64,000 nucleotides of DNA, taken from positions 62,001-126,000 of the forward strand of contig NZ_AYKS02000047.1 in assembly GCF_000496755.2 (NCBI RefSeq). Direction: 5' to 3'. The notes under the pieces are model-generated. The model had not been told where the DNA came from. It was given only the letters and a program-made list of their open reading frames with translations, and ran no database searches. Below are positions 25,833-35,373 of this stretch, piece by piece. The DNA comes from Serratia sp. DD3 (lineage in GTDB: Bacteria > Pseudomonadota > Gammaproteobacteria > Enterobacterales > Enterobacteriaceae). The number at the start of each line of letters is the position of its first letter. Position 1 is the stretch's first letter. The position numbers and the translations under genes are program-made.

Positions 25833-28004
25833 ATGAATAACAAAATTTTATTATCCGCTTTCTCCCTCAAACCGTTGTTACTGGCTTTGGGGTTGTTATG
25901 TTCCGCTAGTGTGATGGCTGGGCCTGAAATTATAGAACTGACTCAAACAGAGTCAGCCTCAGCGGAGCCTTCCAAAGCAGAAATAGAAGCCCTGTTCCAA
26001 GAATCATTTAAAGGCAAAACGCTGCCTCAGATAAAAATCATGCTCAATGAGCAAATTGAAGAACTAGAATCCCTTCAAAAATTTAATTCGATACGTCTAT
26101 CTGTTGGTTCAGCAGAGGATGATAACGAGGTCCAGCATACATCTAAGTTTACTCCGATGTCAGCATCAGCTTTCGAGACCCTGTTTAATCAGTATTTTGC
26201 TTCGCTGGAGCCACGTCAACAAATTGCAGGTAAGTCCTCTTATGTTTCAACGAATTTCCGCAATTATGATTTTTCTGAGCTCTCCGCCGATTACGAGGTT
26301 TTTGACTATGAACCGGTAACAATAATGATTGAACGGGTTCACTTTAAAGATGGTTCATCTGCATTACCGGCAGAAGTCATAGACAAGGGGGAGATTAAAG
26401 TTGCCAGTGCCGGAAGGGTCGTCTCAGTTGATATGGTGGCAACCTATACATTACCGGATTCGGTTAAGCATTTTGACTTTAAGACCAAAGAAAACGCGAG
26501 TCAGAATGAGATCAGTTTGGTGTCAATCAATGGGCGCGAAGTGACGCTGACCATGCCAGAAGCTGTGTATAACAATATTCTTCACGTCGAAGCCATTGAT
26601 AAAAACGGCGAACCCCTGAAGGATGCCGGATCATCATCTTATTACAACGATGCTTACTACGTTGATAAGCTACATCAGTACTTTACTGATGCCATTAAGC
26701 AATTGGACAACGATAAAATTACCGAACGTGACAGTTTGATAAAGTATCTGGCCAACAACTACCCTTCAAAAAAAGAGGCCAACAAGGCACATCCGCCTAA
26801 ATATACGGCATCTTATCGGTTTCATGGGAATCCAGTTTCAGTAACCGTTTTCCTCAAGCCTGAGGCAAAAAAGTATACTTACAACTTTACACTAACCATG
26901 CCAGACACCGCATATAACAACGGTCTGGCTGTCGCTGCTAACGAATCAGAAAAACCGCTATATGGTTTAGTCGATGAGCAAGGGAATTGGTTGATCCCTC
27001 CTCAGTATATTCGGTTAGATAGGCAAGTAGGAGACTACTACTATGCTGTTGGCGCTAAGGGTGATTATAACGACGGGAAAATTTATTTACTGAACCGAAC
27101 AGCTAAAAAACTGGAGCTGCAACCATTTTATCTTATGAATGAAAAGGTTATTAAAGATAAGTTCCTCATTGTTAATAAAGAACAAAATAATAATTTCATT
27201 CAAGGCTTAGTCAATATACAAACTCATCAAATTTTATTGCCATTAAAGTACCACGGTATTGAAGTGACTGGGTCACTGTTTATTGCTTCTAACTTCGACG
27301 ATAAGCGTAATATCCGCAGTTACGAGGTCTACCGTCAGAGCGATAACAAACAGGTTCTCCGTGGTGATTTTAATGACTTTTATGTTGATGGTGATAATAT
27401 CATTGTGCGGCATGAAATGAGAACGACGAAAAAAGAGGGCGACACCCCTTATTACGCCATTGAAAACGATAATGTTTATATTTATCATAACTTCGACATC
27501 TATAATGCCGATGGGGTTCGGCTTAATGCTAAATCCTATGCGCAACTGCCTTCCGAAATGAGTTTTGGTAAAGATGGCTTAATGCCGGTAATCGATAAGC
27601 AGGATAAATCATATTACGTTGATCGTCAGGCCAAAAAAGTTAATTTCGATCTCAGTGGCTATAAGAATATCAAGCCATTCTCCAACGGCCTGGCTGCTGT
27701 ACAAGGTGAAGATGGCCAGTATGGCTATATCAACACTCAGGGTAAGTTAGTTATCCCTCTGATGTACGAAAGCGCCAACTTTTTTCAGGGTGGAACAGCG
27801 CTGGTCGAAACAAGTGAAGGATATCAGCTGATCACCCCTAAAAATAAAGTTGTTGCGCAATTTAAGGACATTTCGATTCGCACCTACAGCTTAATACAAG
27901 ATGCGCAGGAAGCCACTTATACCTTTATTAATTATCAGACTGATGAGTTTTTTACCTATGATCAACAGGGTAAGCCGATTACCAAGGAAAAGTCAGGTAA
28001 TTAG
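25833..28004 (+). CDS. Secreted WG-repeat protein of unknown function
   Basis: A 723-residue protein with a signal peptide (hydrophobic core LLLALGLLCSASVMA, likely cut near residue 29), so it is exported. The N-terminal half has two similar modules, each with a LFxxYFxxL-type segment and a TYTLPDSV or TLTMPDTAYNN-like beta region. The C-terminal half carries WG-type repeats: YGLVDEQGNWLIPPQYIRL near residue 377 and YGYINTQGKLVIPLMYESA near residue 632, with weaker copies between. Such repeats form beta-propeller-like binding modules. There is no catalytic motif I can name and no lipobox. It lies alone between an orphan antitoxin and the thiamine-binding-family gene. Confidence 0.75.
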   Translation: MNNKILLSAFSLKPLLLALGLLCSASVMAGPEIIELTQTESASAEPSKAEIEALFQESFKGKTLPQIKIMLNEQIEELESLQKFNSIRLSVGSAEDDNEVQHTSKFTPMSASAFETLFNQYFASLEPRQQIAGKSSYVSTNFRNYDFSELSADYEVFDYEPVTIMIERVHFKDGSSALPAEVIDKGEIKVASAGRVVSVDMVATYTLPDSVKHFDFKTKENASQNEISLVSINGREVTLTMPEAVYNNILHVEAIDKNGEPLKDAGSSSYYNDAYYVDKLHQYFTDAIKQLDNDKITERDSLIKYLANNYPSKKEANKAHPPKYTASYRFHGNPVSVTVFLKPEAKKYTYNFTLTMPDTAYNNGLAVAANESEKPLYGLVDEQGNWLIPPQYIRLDRQVGDYYYAVGAKGDYNDGKIYLLNRTAKKLELQPFYLMNEKVIKDKFLIVNKEQNNNFIQGLVNIQTHQILLPLKYHGIEVTGSLFIASNFDDKRNIRSYEVYRQSDNKQVLRGDFNDFYVDGDNIIVRHEMRTTKKEGDTPYYAIENDNVYIYHNFDIYNADGVRLNAKSYAQLPSEMSFGKDGLMPVIDKQDKSYYVDRQAKKVNFDLSGYKNIKPFSNGLAAVQGEDGQYGYINTQGKLVIPLMYESANFFQGGTALVETSEGYQLITPKNKVVAQFKDISIRTYSLIQDAQEATYTFINYQTDEFFTYDQQGKPITKEKSGN

Positions 28005-28249
28005 TTAACCTAGCGGCGGCTACCCGATTTCTATATGAGCCTTGTAGAAATCGGGTTGGTCGTCATCGCCACTATGCCAATCGTCTGATTCTGTTGGGCA
28101 GAGAGAGTTCAGGTGAATCATCCTTTGTGATTTGCGCCTGGCGAACTAACGATGCCAAGAACGATCTGAGTAAATCTGGTTTCTTGGAATTATATACAAA
28201 AGTGTTATTGCACGCAGGCTACGATGTCAAACCACCGGCAGATAAATGA
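28001..28249 (+). other. Open frame without a start codon, after the WG-repeat gene
   Basis: Open from the TAA at 27998-28000 to TGA at 28247-28249, about 82 codons, containing NRLILLGRESSGESSFVICA, then AWRTNDAKNDLSKSGFLELY and a KPPADK end. It has no start codon or ribosome binding site. It looks like the tail of a deleted gene; I do not recognise it. Confidence 0.4.
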
Positions 28250-28275
28250 GCAACCAGAAACGCCTAACAAGGAAG

Positions 28276-28617
28276 CTAATCATCCATAAACATATGATTA
28301 GCTTTGGTGACGCCTCTGTTATAGGTACAGAAAGTGTCGGTTGCCAGTTCAGTTTTACTATGAATTTTAATGTTTGTAATAACTTCAACAGCACCAGCTT
28401 GGTAGCACGCTTGTTGTGCGTCTTTGACAATCTCTAATAGCTGGTTTAGCTCGCCTCTCATGGTGGTTTCCATTGCACTGACTTGGAATGGCACACCAGA
28501 AGCTTTTACAACTTCGATAGCTTTATCGACCACCTCGAAGTTGTTGCCTTCTTTCAGTCTTGGGATGATCTGGAAAGCGAGCATGACATCTTTTAGTGGT
28601 TGGTTTTCAGTAGGCAT
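28276..28617 (-). CDS. Thiamine-binding protein family (MTH1187/YqgV type)
   Basis: A 113-residue cytoplasmic protein of the small ferredoxin-fold family PF01910, some members of which bind thiamine. Visible features are LAFQIIPRL at the start, the VVDKAIEVVKASGVPFQVSAMETTMRG block (residues about 30-56) and LLEIVKDAQQACYQAGA near residue 62. The start MPTENQ is preferred over an ATG 84 bases upstream because the extra 28 residues are not family-like; the ribosome binding site is weak either way. It has no operon partner here and its role is unclear. Confidence 0.78.
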   Translation of the reverse strand: MPTENQPLKDVMLAFQIIPRLKEGNNFEVVDKAIEVVKASGVPFQVSAMETTMRGELNQLLEIVKDAQQACYQAGAVEVITNIKIHSKTELATDTFCTYNRGVTKANHMFMDD

Positions 28618-28757
28618 CAGCAATGACTCATGGGTATATATCTTACGGAATGCAGCATAGTAGCATTGTTTGTCGATTATGCAGACTGGGGGATGCAACA
28701 ACTCCTAGCTCTATCGAGTGATGGCAAATGCTAGAGATATCCAATGTTAGGCAGTCA

Positions 28758-28786
28758 CCAGAAGCGCCTAAAAAAGGCGCTTCTGG
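28758..28786. terminator. Stem-loop downstream of iolE
   Basis: CCAGAAGCGCC and GGCGCTTCTGG form a perfect 11-bp stem around TAAAAAA. On the minus strand the loop is TTTTTTA and there is no long T-run after the stem. It separates iolE from the minus-strand gene downstream. Confidence 0.7.
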
Positions 28787-28800
28787 TTAAAGGTACAGAA

Positions 28801-29706
28801 CTATTGCTGGGTAAGATCAAACAGCCCTGCTTCGTTAGCAAATTTGTATAAATTGTTGTAACCCAAGGTGGCATAGGTCAGCGGATGGGCAATGGCTGGG
28901 TCTTGTTCGGCTTCAACCACTAACCAGCCGCTGTAATTGACGTTTTTAAGCACGTTAAATACCGCCGGGTAATCGATACAGCCATCTCCGGGAACGGTAT
29001 AAACCCCTTCAAGCACCGAATCGAGAAAGCTCAATTTGCGGTTTTTCACATCCGCCAGCACCTCTTGGCGGATATCTTTGCAATGCACATGGTTAATACG
29101 CTCAGACCAGTTCTGTGCCACTGTGACTGGGTCGCCACCGGCGAAAGTAATGTGCCCGGTGTCTAACAGTAACCCCACCTCGGGTCCGGTATTTTTCATT
29201 AAGTTATTAATATCTTCTGCTGTTTCAATCACCGTGCCCATATGGTGGTGATAGGCAATTTGTACCCCTTGGCTTTGCGTATATTGAGCAAATTCGGTCA
29301 GTTTGCGGCCATATTCTTGCCAACGCTCGGCAGGGAAAAGCGGGCGTAAATGGACCGGGGTGTCTTGCGCGCCATGGATACAACCCGTTACTTCACAAGC
29401 GACCATCACTTTGGCACCGAGTTCACGTAACAAGGTCAGGTGGTTTTGGACCGCCACAATCTCTTCTTCAATACTGCGGGTCAACAGTTCCATGGAATAC
29501 CAGCCTGATACCAGCTTAAGATCATGCCTGGCCAAGATGGGGCCTAATAAGCTTGCCTGACGTGGAAATTTATTCCCCAGCTCAAAGCCGCTAAACCCGG
29601 CTTGCTTCCCTTCGCTTAAACAGGTTTCTAGCGAAGTTTCTGCCCCCAATGTTGGCATGTCGTCATTAGTCCAAGTGAGCGGGTTGATACCTAGTTGAAC
29701 ACTCAT
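28801..29706 (-). CDS. iolE: Inosose dehydratase IolE
   Basis: A 301-residue TIM-barrel protein of the AP-endonuclease-2/xylose-isomerase-like fold that dehydrates scyllo-inosose (2-keto-myo-inositol), the second step of myo-inositol breakdown. The features are GINPLTWTNDDMP at the start, YHHHMGTVIET near residue 173, LLLDTGHITFAGGDP near residue 200 and the C-terminal VVEAEQDPA, which carry the metal ligands. The ATG at 29704-29706 has AGGAG about 8 bases before it; the GTG directly upstream is not needed. It lies 21 bases after iolC on the same strand, one operon. Confidence 0.93.
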   Translation of the reverse strand: MSVQLGINPLTWTNDDMPTLGAETSLETCLSEGKQAGFSGFELGNKFPRQASLLGPILARHDLKLVSGWYSMELLTRSIEEEIVAVQNHLTLLRELGAKVMVACEVTGCIHGAQDTPVHLRPLFPAERWQEYGRKLTEFAQYTQSQGVQIAYHHHMGTVIETAEDINNLMKNTGPEVGLLLDTGHITFAGGDPVTVAQNWSERINHVHCKDIRQEVLADVKNRKLSFLDSVLEGVYTVPGDGCIDYPAVFNVLKNVNYSGWLVVEAEQDPAIAHPLTYATLGYNNLYKFANEAGLFDLTQQ

Positions 29707-29727
29707 CACAATTCTCCTGTGCTGGCA

Positions 29728-31644
29728 CTATTTTTCGCCACGTTGGCGCCATAGTGTGATTAAGTTGTGGTAATTGGTTTTCACTTTATGAATCAGCGTT
29801 TGATCATCTATCTGGCCGGCTAACCAGGCACGTGAAGGTTCGCCAAATAACGTGCGACCAACAGCAAACCCTTTCACGATGCTTTGCCCGGCGGTTTGTG
29901 AAAATGCGTGTTGTAATTGTTCTTGTGGTGCATCTAAGCCAAGAATCACCACCCCGCGGCAGTAAGCATCGCGCTCAGCTATTAAGGCAGATACGGCACC
30001 CCAACTGGCTTTTGCCAATGGTGGCAGTTTCCACCAATCGGGTTTGATCCCGAGGTTATAAAAGCGTTGCAGCGCACGTAGATACAGGGCGTCGTCTTGT
30101 TTGGTCCCTGCGGGTAAAATCACTTCCAGCAACAACTCATGCCCGGACTGGCAACAGGCTTGATAAACTTCTTGAATTTGATGCTCTTGCTGTAAACGGA
30201 GGTGGTGATCATCCTCTGGGTTAAAGAACACCAGGCATTTCACGATATGCTCAAGCGGCCAACTGACCAGTTGTGAACCGATATTGCCATGTTCAAGCTT
30301 GAGTGGACGTGAACTGGGTAATTCAATCGGGCGAGCAATCCACCACCCCTGACCCGTCACGGCATTTAACACCTCTTGGCCAAAGGTGCTGTCACACAGC
30401 AGGCCTGCCTGACCTTGGTCCAATCCAGCTTCAACGGCCACTTCCTGGCTGGCTTGTAAAATCAGTTGTTTAAGGGGGCTAATGCGCGCGATATCCGCCC
30501 CTGCTTGCCGCGCCATATCAACAAATTGAATGCGGTGATCAAAAGCCAGTACACAGAGTTCATTACGCTCTGGGGATTTACGTGTCGTGACGCGATGGAG
30601 ATGGTTCAGCTCAGGATCCAGGTCTGGGCGTTTCACTTGCTGCGCCCGTAGTAGGTAGTTATCCAGTTCCACTTTGGTCGGCATGGCAGGGGCACAGCCA
30701 TGGCGAGAAACCACCAAGGCACCACAGGCATTGGCGTAAGCACAGGCTGTTTCCCAGCCTTCACCACTTAAGTAGCCACGCAGCAGGCCTGACATAAAGG
30801 CATCCCCAGCCCCTAAGACATTCAGCACATCAACGCGCACGCCATAGACCGTGATCCCGTGGTCCAGCTCATCAGGGATCTCACCCGTAAAGACCGAACA
30901 CCCCAACGCGCCGCGCTTGCAGACCAGTTCCGCCTGCGTTACGGAACGGATGGTTTTTAGCGCTGCAATGGTATCGGATGACCCCCCGCCGATATGGAAC
31001 TCTTCTTCGGTGCCGACGATCAGGTCAAACAGGCCTAACACTTCTTGCAGTTGTTCCGTGACAGCATCTGATTGAATAAAGCGGGTTTCACCGTCCCCTA
31101 ATGAGGTCAGCCCCCAAAGTACCGGGCGGTAGTCAATATCCAAGGCAGTTTTTACACCGTGGCGGCGAGCGTATTGCAAGGCAGTGATGACTGCATCACG
31201 TGTTTTAGGGTGAGAAAGGTGCGTGCCGGTAATCGCCAGGCAACGGGCAGAAGCAATGTATTCTTCACTGACGTCGTCTCTGGTTATCGCCATATCGGCG
31301 CAATTTTCACGATAGAAAATCAGTGGGAAGGTCTCTTGATCTTTGATGCCAAGAATGACCAAACCGGTTAGGCGATCTTTGTCGGTAATTAAATGGCTGG
31401 TATCGCAGCCAACCCGTTCCAGTTCTTCACGCAGAAAACGGCCCATATGCTCATCGCCGACGCGCGCCAGCATGGAAGATTTCAGCCCCTGCACGGCGGT
31501 ACCATAAGCAACGTTACCTGATGACCCCCCCAAATATTTGCTGAAGGAGCTCATGTCTTCCAGGCGGGCACCGATCTGCTGTCCATAAAAATCAACAGCG
31601 ATTCGTCCCATGCAAATCACATCAAACTTTTTTTCTGTACTCAC
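29728..31644 (-). CDS. iolC: 5-dehydro-2-deoxygluconokinase IolC fused to a DUF2090 domain
   Basis: A 638-residue two-domain protein. Residues 1-320 are a PfkB-type sugar kinase with GGSSGNVAYG near residue 35, DIDYRPVLWG near residue 170 and the GAGDAFMSGLLRG catalytic/ATP motif near residue 278. It phosphorylates 2-deoxy-5-keto-gluconate. From about residue 345 a DUF2090 domain follows (LCVLAFDHRIQFVDMA, SPLKQLI, VKGFAVGRT), which resembles a class I aldolase barrel and may supply the next, IolJ-like, step; that is inference. The fusion is common in Proteobacteria. The start is GTG with GAGGAG 8 bases upstream. A candidate operator lies about 120 bases upstream. Confidence 0.93.
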   Translation of the reverse strand: MSTEKKFDVICMGRIAVDFYGQQIGARLEDMSSFSKYLGGSSGNVAYGTAVQGLKSSMLARVGDEHMGRFLREELERVGCDTSHLITDKDRLTGLVILGIKDQETFPLIFYRENCADMAITRDDVSEEYIASARCLAITGTHLSHPKTRDAVITALQYARRHGVKTALDIDYRPVLWGLTSLGDGETRFIQSDAVTEQLQEVLGLFDLIVGTEEEFHIGGGSSDTIAALKTIRSVTQAELVCKRGALGCSVFTGEIPDELDHGITVYGVRVDVLNVLGAGDAFMSGLLRGYLSGEGWETACAYANACGALVVSRHGCAPAMPTKVELDNYLLRAQQVKRPDLDPELNHLHRVTTRKSPERNELCVLAFDHRIQFVDMARQAGADIARISPLKQLILQASQEVAVEAGLDQGQAGLLCDSTFGQEVLNAVTGQGWWIARPIELPSSRPLKLEHGNIGSQLVSWPLEHIVKCLVFFNPEDDHHLRLQQEHQIQEVYQACCQSGHELLLEVILPAGTKQDDALYLRALQRFYNLGIKPDWWKLPPLAKASWGAVSALIAERDAYCRGVVILGLDAPQEQLQHAFSQTAGQSIVKGFAVGRTLFGEPSRAWLAGQIDDQTLIHKVKTNYHNLITLWRQRGEK

Positions 31645-31759
31645 CGTTCGCTCCTCAAATCTCTCAGTGCTTGGGCTATATATAGGCCGTCGCTTTTGCC
31701 GTTTTGCAGCTTATTGCATAATCATTTCAATAAAACGTTTATACGGAATGATTGTTTCA

Positions 31760-31773
31760 TTTTCAATTGAAAA
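31760..31773. promoter_or_regulatory. Candidate iol operator upstream of iolC
   Basis: TTTTCAATTGAAAA, a perfect palindrome built on TTTCA/TGAAA half-sites, 116-129 bases before the iolC start, flanked by more TTTCA motifs (31755, 31786). The same half-sites recur before iolD, iolB and iolG. Confidence 0.5.
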
Positions 31774-31944
31774 ATACAGGAATATTTCATTATGTGATCG
31801 CCGTGGAATTTTAATTTAAAAGGTATTCTTAAATGGAAAAAACATTCTGCGATGATGGTTAATATTAAATAAAATCAATGGACTAGAAGTTGCCTTCTTC
31901 CTGTGTGATCAGGTAATGGCAAGAAAGGCAGAGCAAGAAATAAA

Positions 31945-31965
31945 CCCACCACGGAAGGTGGTGGG
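31945..31965 (-). terminator. Terminator of iolD
   Basis: Read on the minus strand, CCCACCAC and GTGGTGGG form a stem around a short loop, followed by TTTATTTCTT. It lies 50 bases after the iolD stop; a second, shorter stem (TTCAAGTCACTTGAA) lies nearer the stop. Confidence 0.8.
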
Positions 31966-32014
31966 AAAGAAGAGGGGGACACCCTGGTTCAAGTCACTTG
32001 AACTGAAGGGGGAT

Positions 32015-33946
32015 TTAATACTGACGAGCCTTGGCTAGCGCCTGTTTAATTTCATCGGCAGCTTGTTCAATTTCCGGCTTATCGGCCACTTGCGCCGTAC
32101 CGCAGCGCCACCAGGCTTCATAGCCGTGGGTCATGGTTTTTGGCAACACTTTAATATCAATCAGTGTCGATACGGTCTGCTGTTTGGCATCCGCCAGCGC
32201 ATGGATCAGTTGCTCTTCGTTATAGACCCGATAGGCTCGGCATCCATAACTTTGCGCATTCATCGCAAAATCCACCGGGACTAATGGCCCGGTCAGTTTG
32301 TTGGTCTGCGGATCGCGAAAGCGGTTTTCAGTGCCAAAACTGCCCATGCCTTGGCTCATCTGTAAATTGTTAATGCAACCGAAGGCCGCGTTATCAAACA
32401 GAATCACATTGATCTTCAGCCCTTCCTGAATGGAGGTCTGTAATTCAGAATGCAGCATCATATAAGAGCCATCACCCAACAAGCTGTAAACCGGCTGATC
32501 AGGACAGGCGATTTTAGCGCCAATGGCAGCACCGATTTCATACCCCATGCAGGAAAAGCCGTATTCCATATGGTAGGTATCCGCGACTTTCGGTTGCCAT
32601 AGCCGTTGTAAATCACCAGGCAGTGACCCCGCAGCACCCACCACAATGGCATTATCTTCCAAATGTTGGTCCAACAAGCCAAGGACCCGGGTTTGCGTTA
32701 ATTCCGTGTTGAGGGCGTCACGATACTCACGCAGTGCATCATCGAAATGCCCTGCCACTTCGGGTTGGTAATTGGAGTTTATCTGAGTGCTAAACAGGCG
32801 TGTGACCTCTTCTCGCCAGGCCTGTTTTGCTTGTTGGATTTCACCATGGTAACCACTGAGATATTCCGCCGCGCTTAACTTGTGGGATATGGCCATCAGC
32901 GCAGATTTGGCATCGGCAACCACCGACGTGGCATCCAGTTTACTGGCATCAAACTCGGAAACATTAATGGTTAAAAAGTCCACATTAGGATTCTGGAAGA
33001 GCGATTTTGACGCGGTGGTGAAATCGGTAAAGCGAGTGCCGACGCCAATCACTAAATCGGCTTCTTTCGCTATCAGATTGGCCGCCAGGCAGCCGGTGGT
33101 GCCAATGCCACCCAAGTTAAGTGGGTGATCGTAAACAATGGCGCTTTTGCCCGCTTGCGTTTCACCAAAAGGAATATGGAAGGTTTCTGCAAATTGACGG
33201 AAAGCCTCATGGGCTTCGGAATAGCGAACCCCGCCGCCACAGATCAACAGCGGTTTTTTCTTACTGCGGATTAAGCGCGTGGCATCATCAATCATCGCTT
33301 CCGTGGCGGGGCGGCGATCAATACGATGAACCCGTTTCTGGAAAAAATAGGCTGGGAAGTCATAAGCTTCCCCCTGAACATCTTGCGGCAGGCAGATAGT
33401 CACCGCACCGGTATCAGCCGGGTCGGTCAATACTCGCATGGCATTGAGCATGGCGGACATCAACTGCTCTGGGCGATAGATACGATCCCAATAGCGAGAA
33501 ACCGGTTTAAAGCAGTCATTGGTGCTGATAGAGGCATCATGATATTGCTCTACTTGCTGCAGAACCGGGTCCGGTTGGCGGCAGGCAAAGAGATCACCGG
33601 GTAAAAACAGCACCGGAATTCGGTTCGCGGTTGCGGTTGCCGCTGCGGTGATCATATTGGCTGCCCCTGGCCCAACCGAGGAGGTGACCGCATAGATTTT
33701 CTTACGTTTATGCTGTTTGGCAAACCCCATGGCGATATGGGCCATACCTTGTTCGTTACAGCCTTGGTGCACCATCAGGTCGCCTGCATCTTGTTCCAGT
33801 GCCTGTCCAAGCCCAACCACATTGCCATGACCAAAAATGGTCAGCACACCATGAATAAATTTGTGTTGCTGACCATCGAACTCGACATATTGTTGGTTCA
33901 TAAATTTTACCAACGCCTGTGCCGTGGTCATTCTTATGGTATTCAT
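32015..33946 (-). CDS. iolD: 3D-(3,5/4)-trihydroxycyclohexane-1,2-dione hydrolase IolD
   Basis: A 643-residue thiamine-diphosphate enzyme that opens the ring of the inosose dehydration product. It has the three-domain ThDP fold. The cofactor motif [13 protein letters not shown] starts near residue 510 and ends with [10 protein letters not shown]. An early [14 protein letters not shown] region and [14 protein letters not shown] near residue 105 are typical of IolD. The start [20 protein letters not shown] is preferred over an ATG 57 bases upstream. GGGAG lies rather far (about 12 bases) before it. It is divergent from iolB, with two TGAAAT-N4-ATTTCA palindromes in the shared control region, and has its own terminator. 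Confidence 0.94.
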   Translation of the reverse strand: MNTIRMTTAQALVKFMNQQYVEFDGQQHKFIHGVLTIFGHGNVVGLGQALEQDAGDLMVHQGCNEQGMAHIAMGFAKQHKRKKIYAVTSSVGPGAANMITAAATATANRIPVLFLPGDLFACRQPDPVLQQVEQYHDASISTNDCFKPVSRYWDRIYRPEQLMSAMLNAMRVLTDPADTGAVTICLPQDVQGEAYDFPAYFFQKRVHRIDRRPATEAMIDDATRLIRSKKKPLLICGGGVRYSEAHEAFRQFAETFHIPFGETQAGKSAIVYDHPLNLGGIGTTGCLAANLIAKEADLVIGVGTRFTDFTTASKSLFQNPNVDFLTINVSEFDASKLDATSVVADAKSALMAISHKLSAAEYLSGYHGEIQQAKQAWREEVTRLFSTQINSNYQPEVAGHFDDALREYRDALNTELTQTRVLGLLDQHLEDNAIVVGAAGSLPGDLQRLWQPKVADTYHMEYGFSCMGYEIGAAIGAKIACPDQPVYSLLGDGSYMMLHSELQTSIQEGLKINVILFDNAAFGCINNLQMSQGMGSFGTENRFRDPQTNKLTGPLVPVDFAMNAQSYGCRAYRVYNEEQLIHALADAKQQTVSTLIDIKVLPKTMTHGYEAWWRCGTAQVADKPEIEQAADEIKQALAKARQY

Positions 33947-34045
33947 CAGCGGATCATCTCCCAATTCGCGTAGAGAAACATTGGCGTTGTGGCGTATTTG
34001 CACTCATCGCCTGCTGCAATCTAGTTATCATCTGAATGCACTATA

Positions 34046-34061
34046 TGAAATATAAATTTCA
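34046..34061. promoter_or_regulatory. Candidate iol operator A in the iolD-iolB control region
   Basis: TGAAAT-ATAA-ATTTCA, a perfect 6-bp inverted repeat with a 4-base centre, 100 bases before the iolD start. Confidence 0.6.
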
Positions 34062-34173
34062 TTTCAATTTATTGTTGAAATAAATTAGGCTTTTGTGATC
34101 GCGGTATAATTCTCAAGATTAATCCGTTATCCAGCCGTGCAACGCACTATTTTCTGGTAATTTAGCATGAGTT

Positions 34174-34189
34174 TGAAATGTTTATTTCA
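34174..34189. promoter_or_regulatory. Candidate iol operator B in the iolD-iolB control region
   Basis: TGAAAT-GTTT-ATTTCA, the same arms and spacing as operator A, about 150 bases before the iolB start. Two identical-arm palindromes 128 bases apart suggest a single regulator controlling both directions. Confidence 0.6.
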
Positions 34190-34207
34190 TAATATTGGAT
34201 GTTGAAA

Positions 34208-34298
34208 ACTTGGGCTCATCCCAATCACCGCAAAGCACTTGCTGGTGAGCAGAGCGCAGCCAACACCGCTGCAGTTTGATTGGCGACGGGTATAAATG
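34208..34298. repeat. Dispersed intergenic repeat before iolB
   Basis: The minus strand reads ATACCCGTCGCCAATCAAAC, TGCAGCGGTGTTGGCTGCGC and TCTGCTCACC, the widespread Yersinia-type intergenic repeat. Related copies lie near 4760, 55425 and 59520. Confidence 0.65.
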
Positions 34299-34337
34299 AA
34301 CTGGCAAAATGGGGGCCGGCCCCATAAGGAACAGAGT

Positions 34338-35162
34338 ATGTCGACACTGCTGTCAAAGTATCAAGCACCTGATGATGCGGGTTGCACCCAAAAAATCACC
34401 CCTGAGAATGCGGGTTGGCAGTATGTCGGCTTTGAGGTTTATGAACTCAAACCCGGTCAAAAACTCACTCTGCCAGCATCCGCCAATGAGCTCTGTTTAG
34501 TCTTGGTGGCGGGTAAAGCCTCGGTTAAAACAGAAACAGCCCACTTCGAAAATATTGGCGAGCGCATGTCCCCTTTTGAGCGTAAAAAACCCTATGCGGT
34601 TTATGTGTCTGCTCAGGAAAGCTGTGAAGTTGCAGCATTAACTTCCCTCGAGTTGGCGGTGTGTCAGGCACCTGGCAAAGGAACCTACGCCACCCGGCTA
34701 ATTACCCCGCAAGACATTCAGGCCGAAGCGAGAGGGCACGGGAATAATCGGCGTTATGTGCATAATATCTTGCCCGACAATCTGCCTGCGGATAGCTTAC
34801 TGGTGGTGGAAGTCTTTACTGATGAGGGTTGTACCAGTTCTTACCCCAGCCATAAGCACGACCAAGCTAACGAACCGCATGAAACCTACCTGGAAGAAAC
34901 CTACTACCATCGGCTTAATCCTGAGCAAGGTTTCTGTCTACAACGTATCTATACCGATGATCGCTCTTTGGATCAGTGTATGGCGGTGTATAACAAAGAT
35001 GTGGTGAAAGCGCCAAAAGGTTATCACCCGGTGGCGACGATTGCGGGGTACGACAACTATTACTTAAATGTGATGGCGGGCCCTTCACGCAAATGGTGTT
35101 TTACTTGGGAACCGGACCATGTTTGGGTCAATGGCCCGGAGTATCAAGCCAAGCACAGTTAA
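34338..35162 (+). CDS. iolB: 5-deoxy-glucuronate isomerase IolB
   Basis: A 274-residue bicupin isomerase that converts 5-deoxy-glucuronate to 2-deoxy-5-keto-gluconate. Typical elements are WQYVGFEVYELKPGQ near residue 29, the C-terminal cupin with SSYPSHKHD near residue 170 (metal-binding histidines) and ETYYHRLNPEQGFCLQR soon after, and the C-terminal GPSRKWCFTWEPDH. The ATG at 34338 is chosen over one 42 bases upstream because AAGGA lies 8 bases before it. It is divergent from iolD and ends in a strong terminator. Confidence 0.94.
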   Translation: MSTLLSKYQAPDDAGCTQKITPENAGWQYVGFEVYELKPGQKLTLPASANELCLVLVAGKASVKTETAHFENIGERMSPFERKKPYAVYVSAQESCEVAALTSLELAVCQAPGKGTYATRLITPQDIQAEARGHGNNRRYVHNILPDNLPADSLLVVEVFTDEGCTSSYPSHKHDQANEPHETYLEETYYHRLNPEQGFCLQRIYTDDRSLDQCMAVYNKDVVKAPKGYHPVATIAGYDNYYLNVMAGPSRKWCFTWEPDHVWVNGPEYQAKHS

Positions 35163-35180
35163 CCTAATCCATTATTAACA

Positions 35181-35208
35181 ATGCCAGTGATGATCACTGG
35201 CATTTTTT
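35181..35208 (+). terminator. Rho-independent terminator of iolB
   Basis: ATGCCAGTGA and TCACTGGCAT pair around TGA, followed by TTTTTT, about 20 bases after the iolB stop. Confidence 0.92.
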
Positions 35209-35224
35209 ATGGAAAACGCTGTTA

Positions 35225-35373
35225 GCCCTAAATAGCGCTATAGGTGGGAGAGCCGACCGTGGAGCGCAAGGATGCGCGATACGAGCCCCCATATATGGGT
35301 TCACGGCGTGTCGGCGTTCCTGGCCATTCCCACCGACCTAAAGTGGAGCTGTATTATGAACACCTATTTAGGC
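35225..35373. repeat. Long imperfect palindrome (YPAL/MITE-like) between iolB and the regulator
   Basis: The outer arms GCCCTAAATAG (35225-35235) and CTATTTAGGC (35364-35373) are inverted repeats about 150 bases apart. Inside lie a second pair (TAGGTGGGA against TCCCACC-GACCTA) and two small hairpins (GCGCAAGGATGCGC and the CCCCATATATGGG region). It resembles the palindromic miniature elements described in Yersinia (YPAL); the exact family needs a comparison. The right arm contains the stop codon of the minus-strand regulator, so the insertion supplies its end. Confidence 0.6.
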
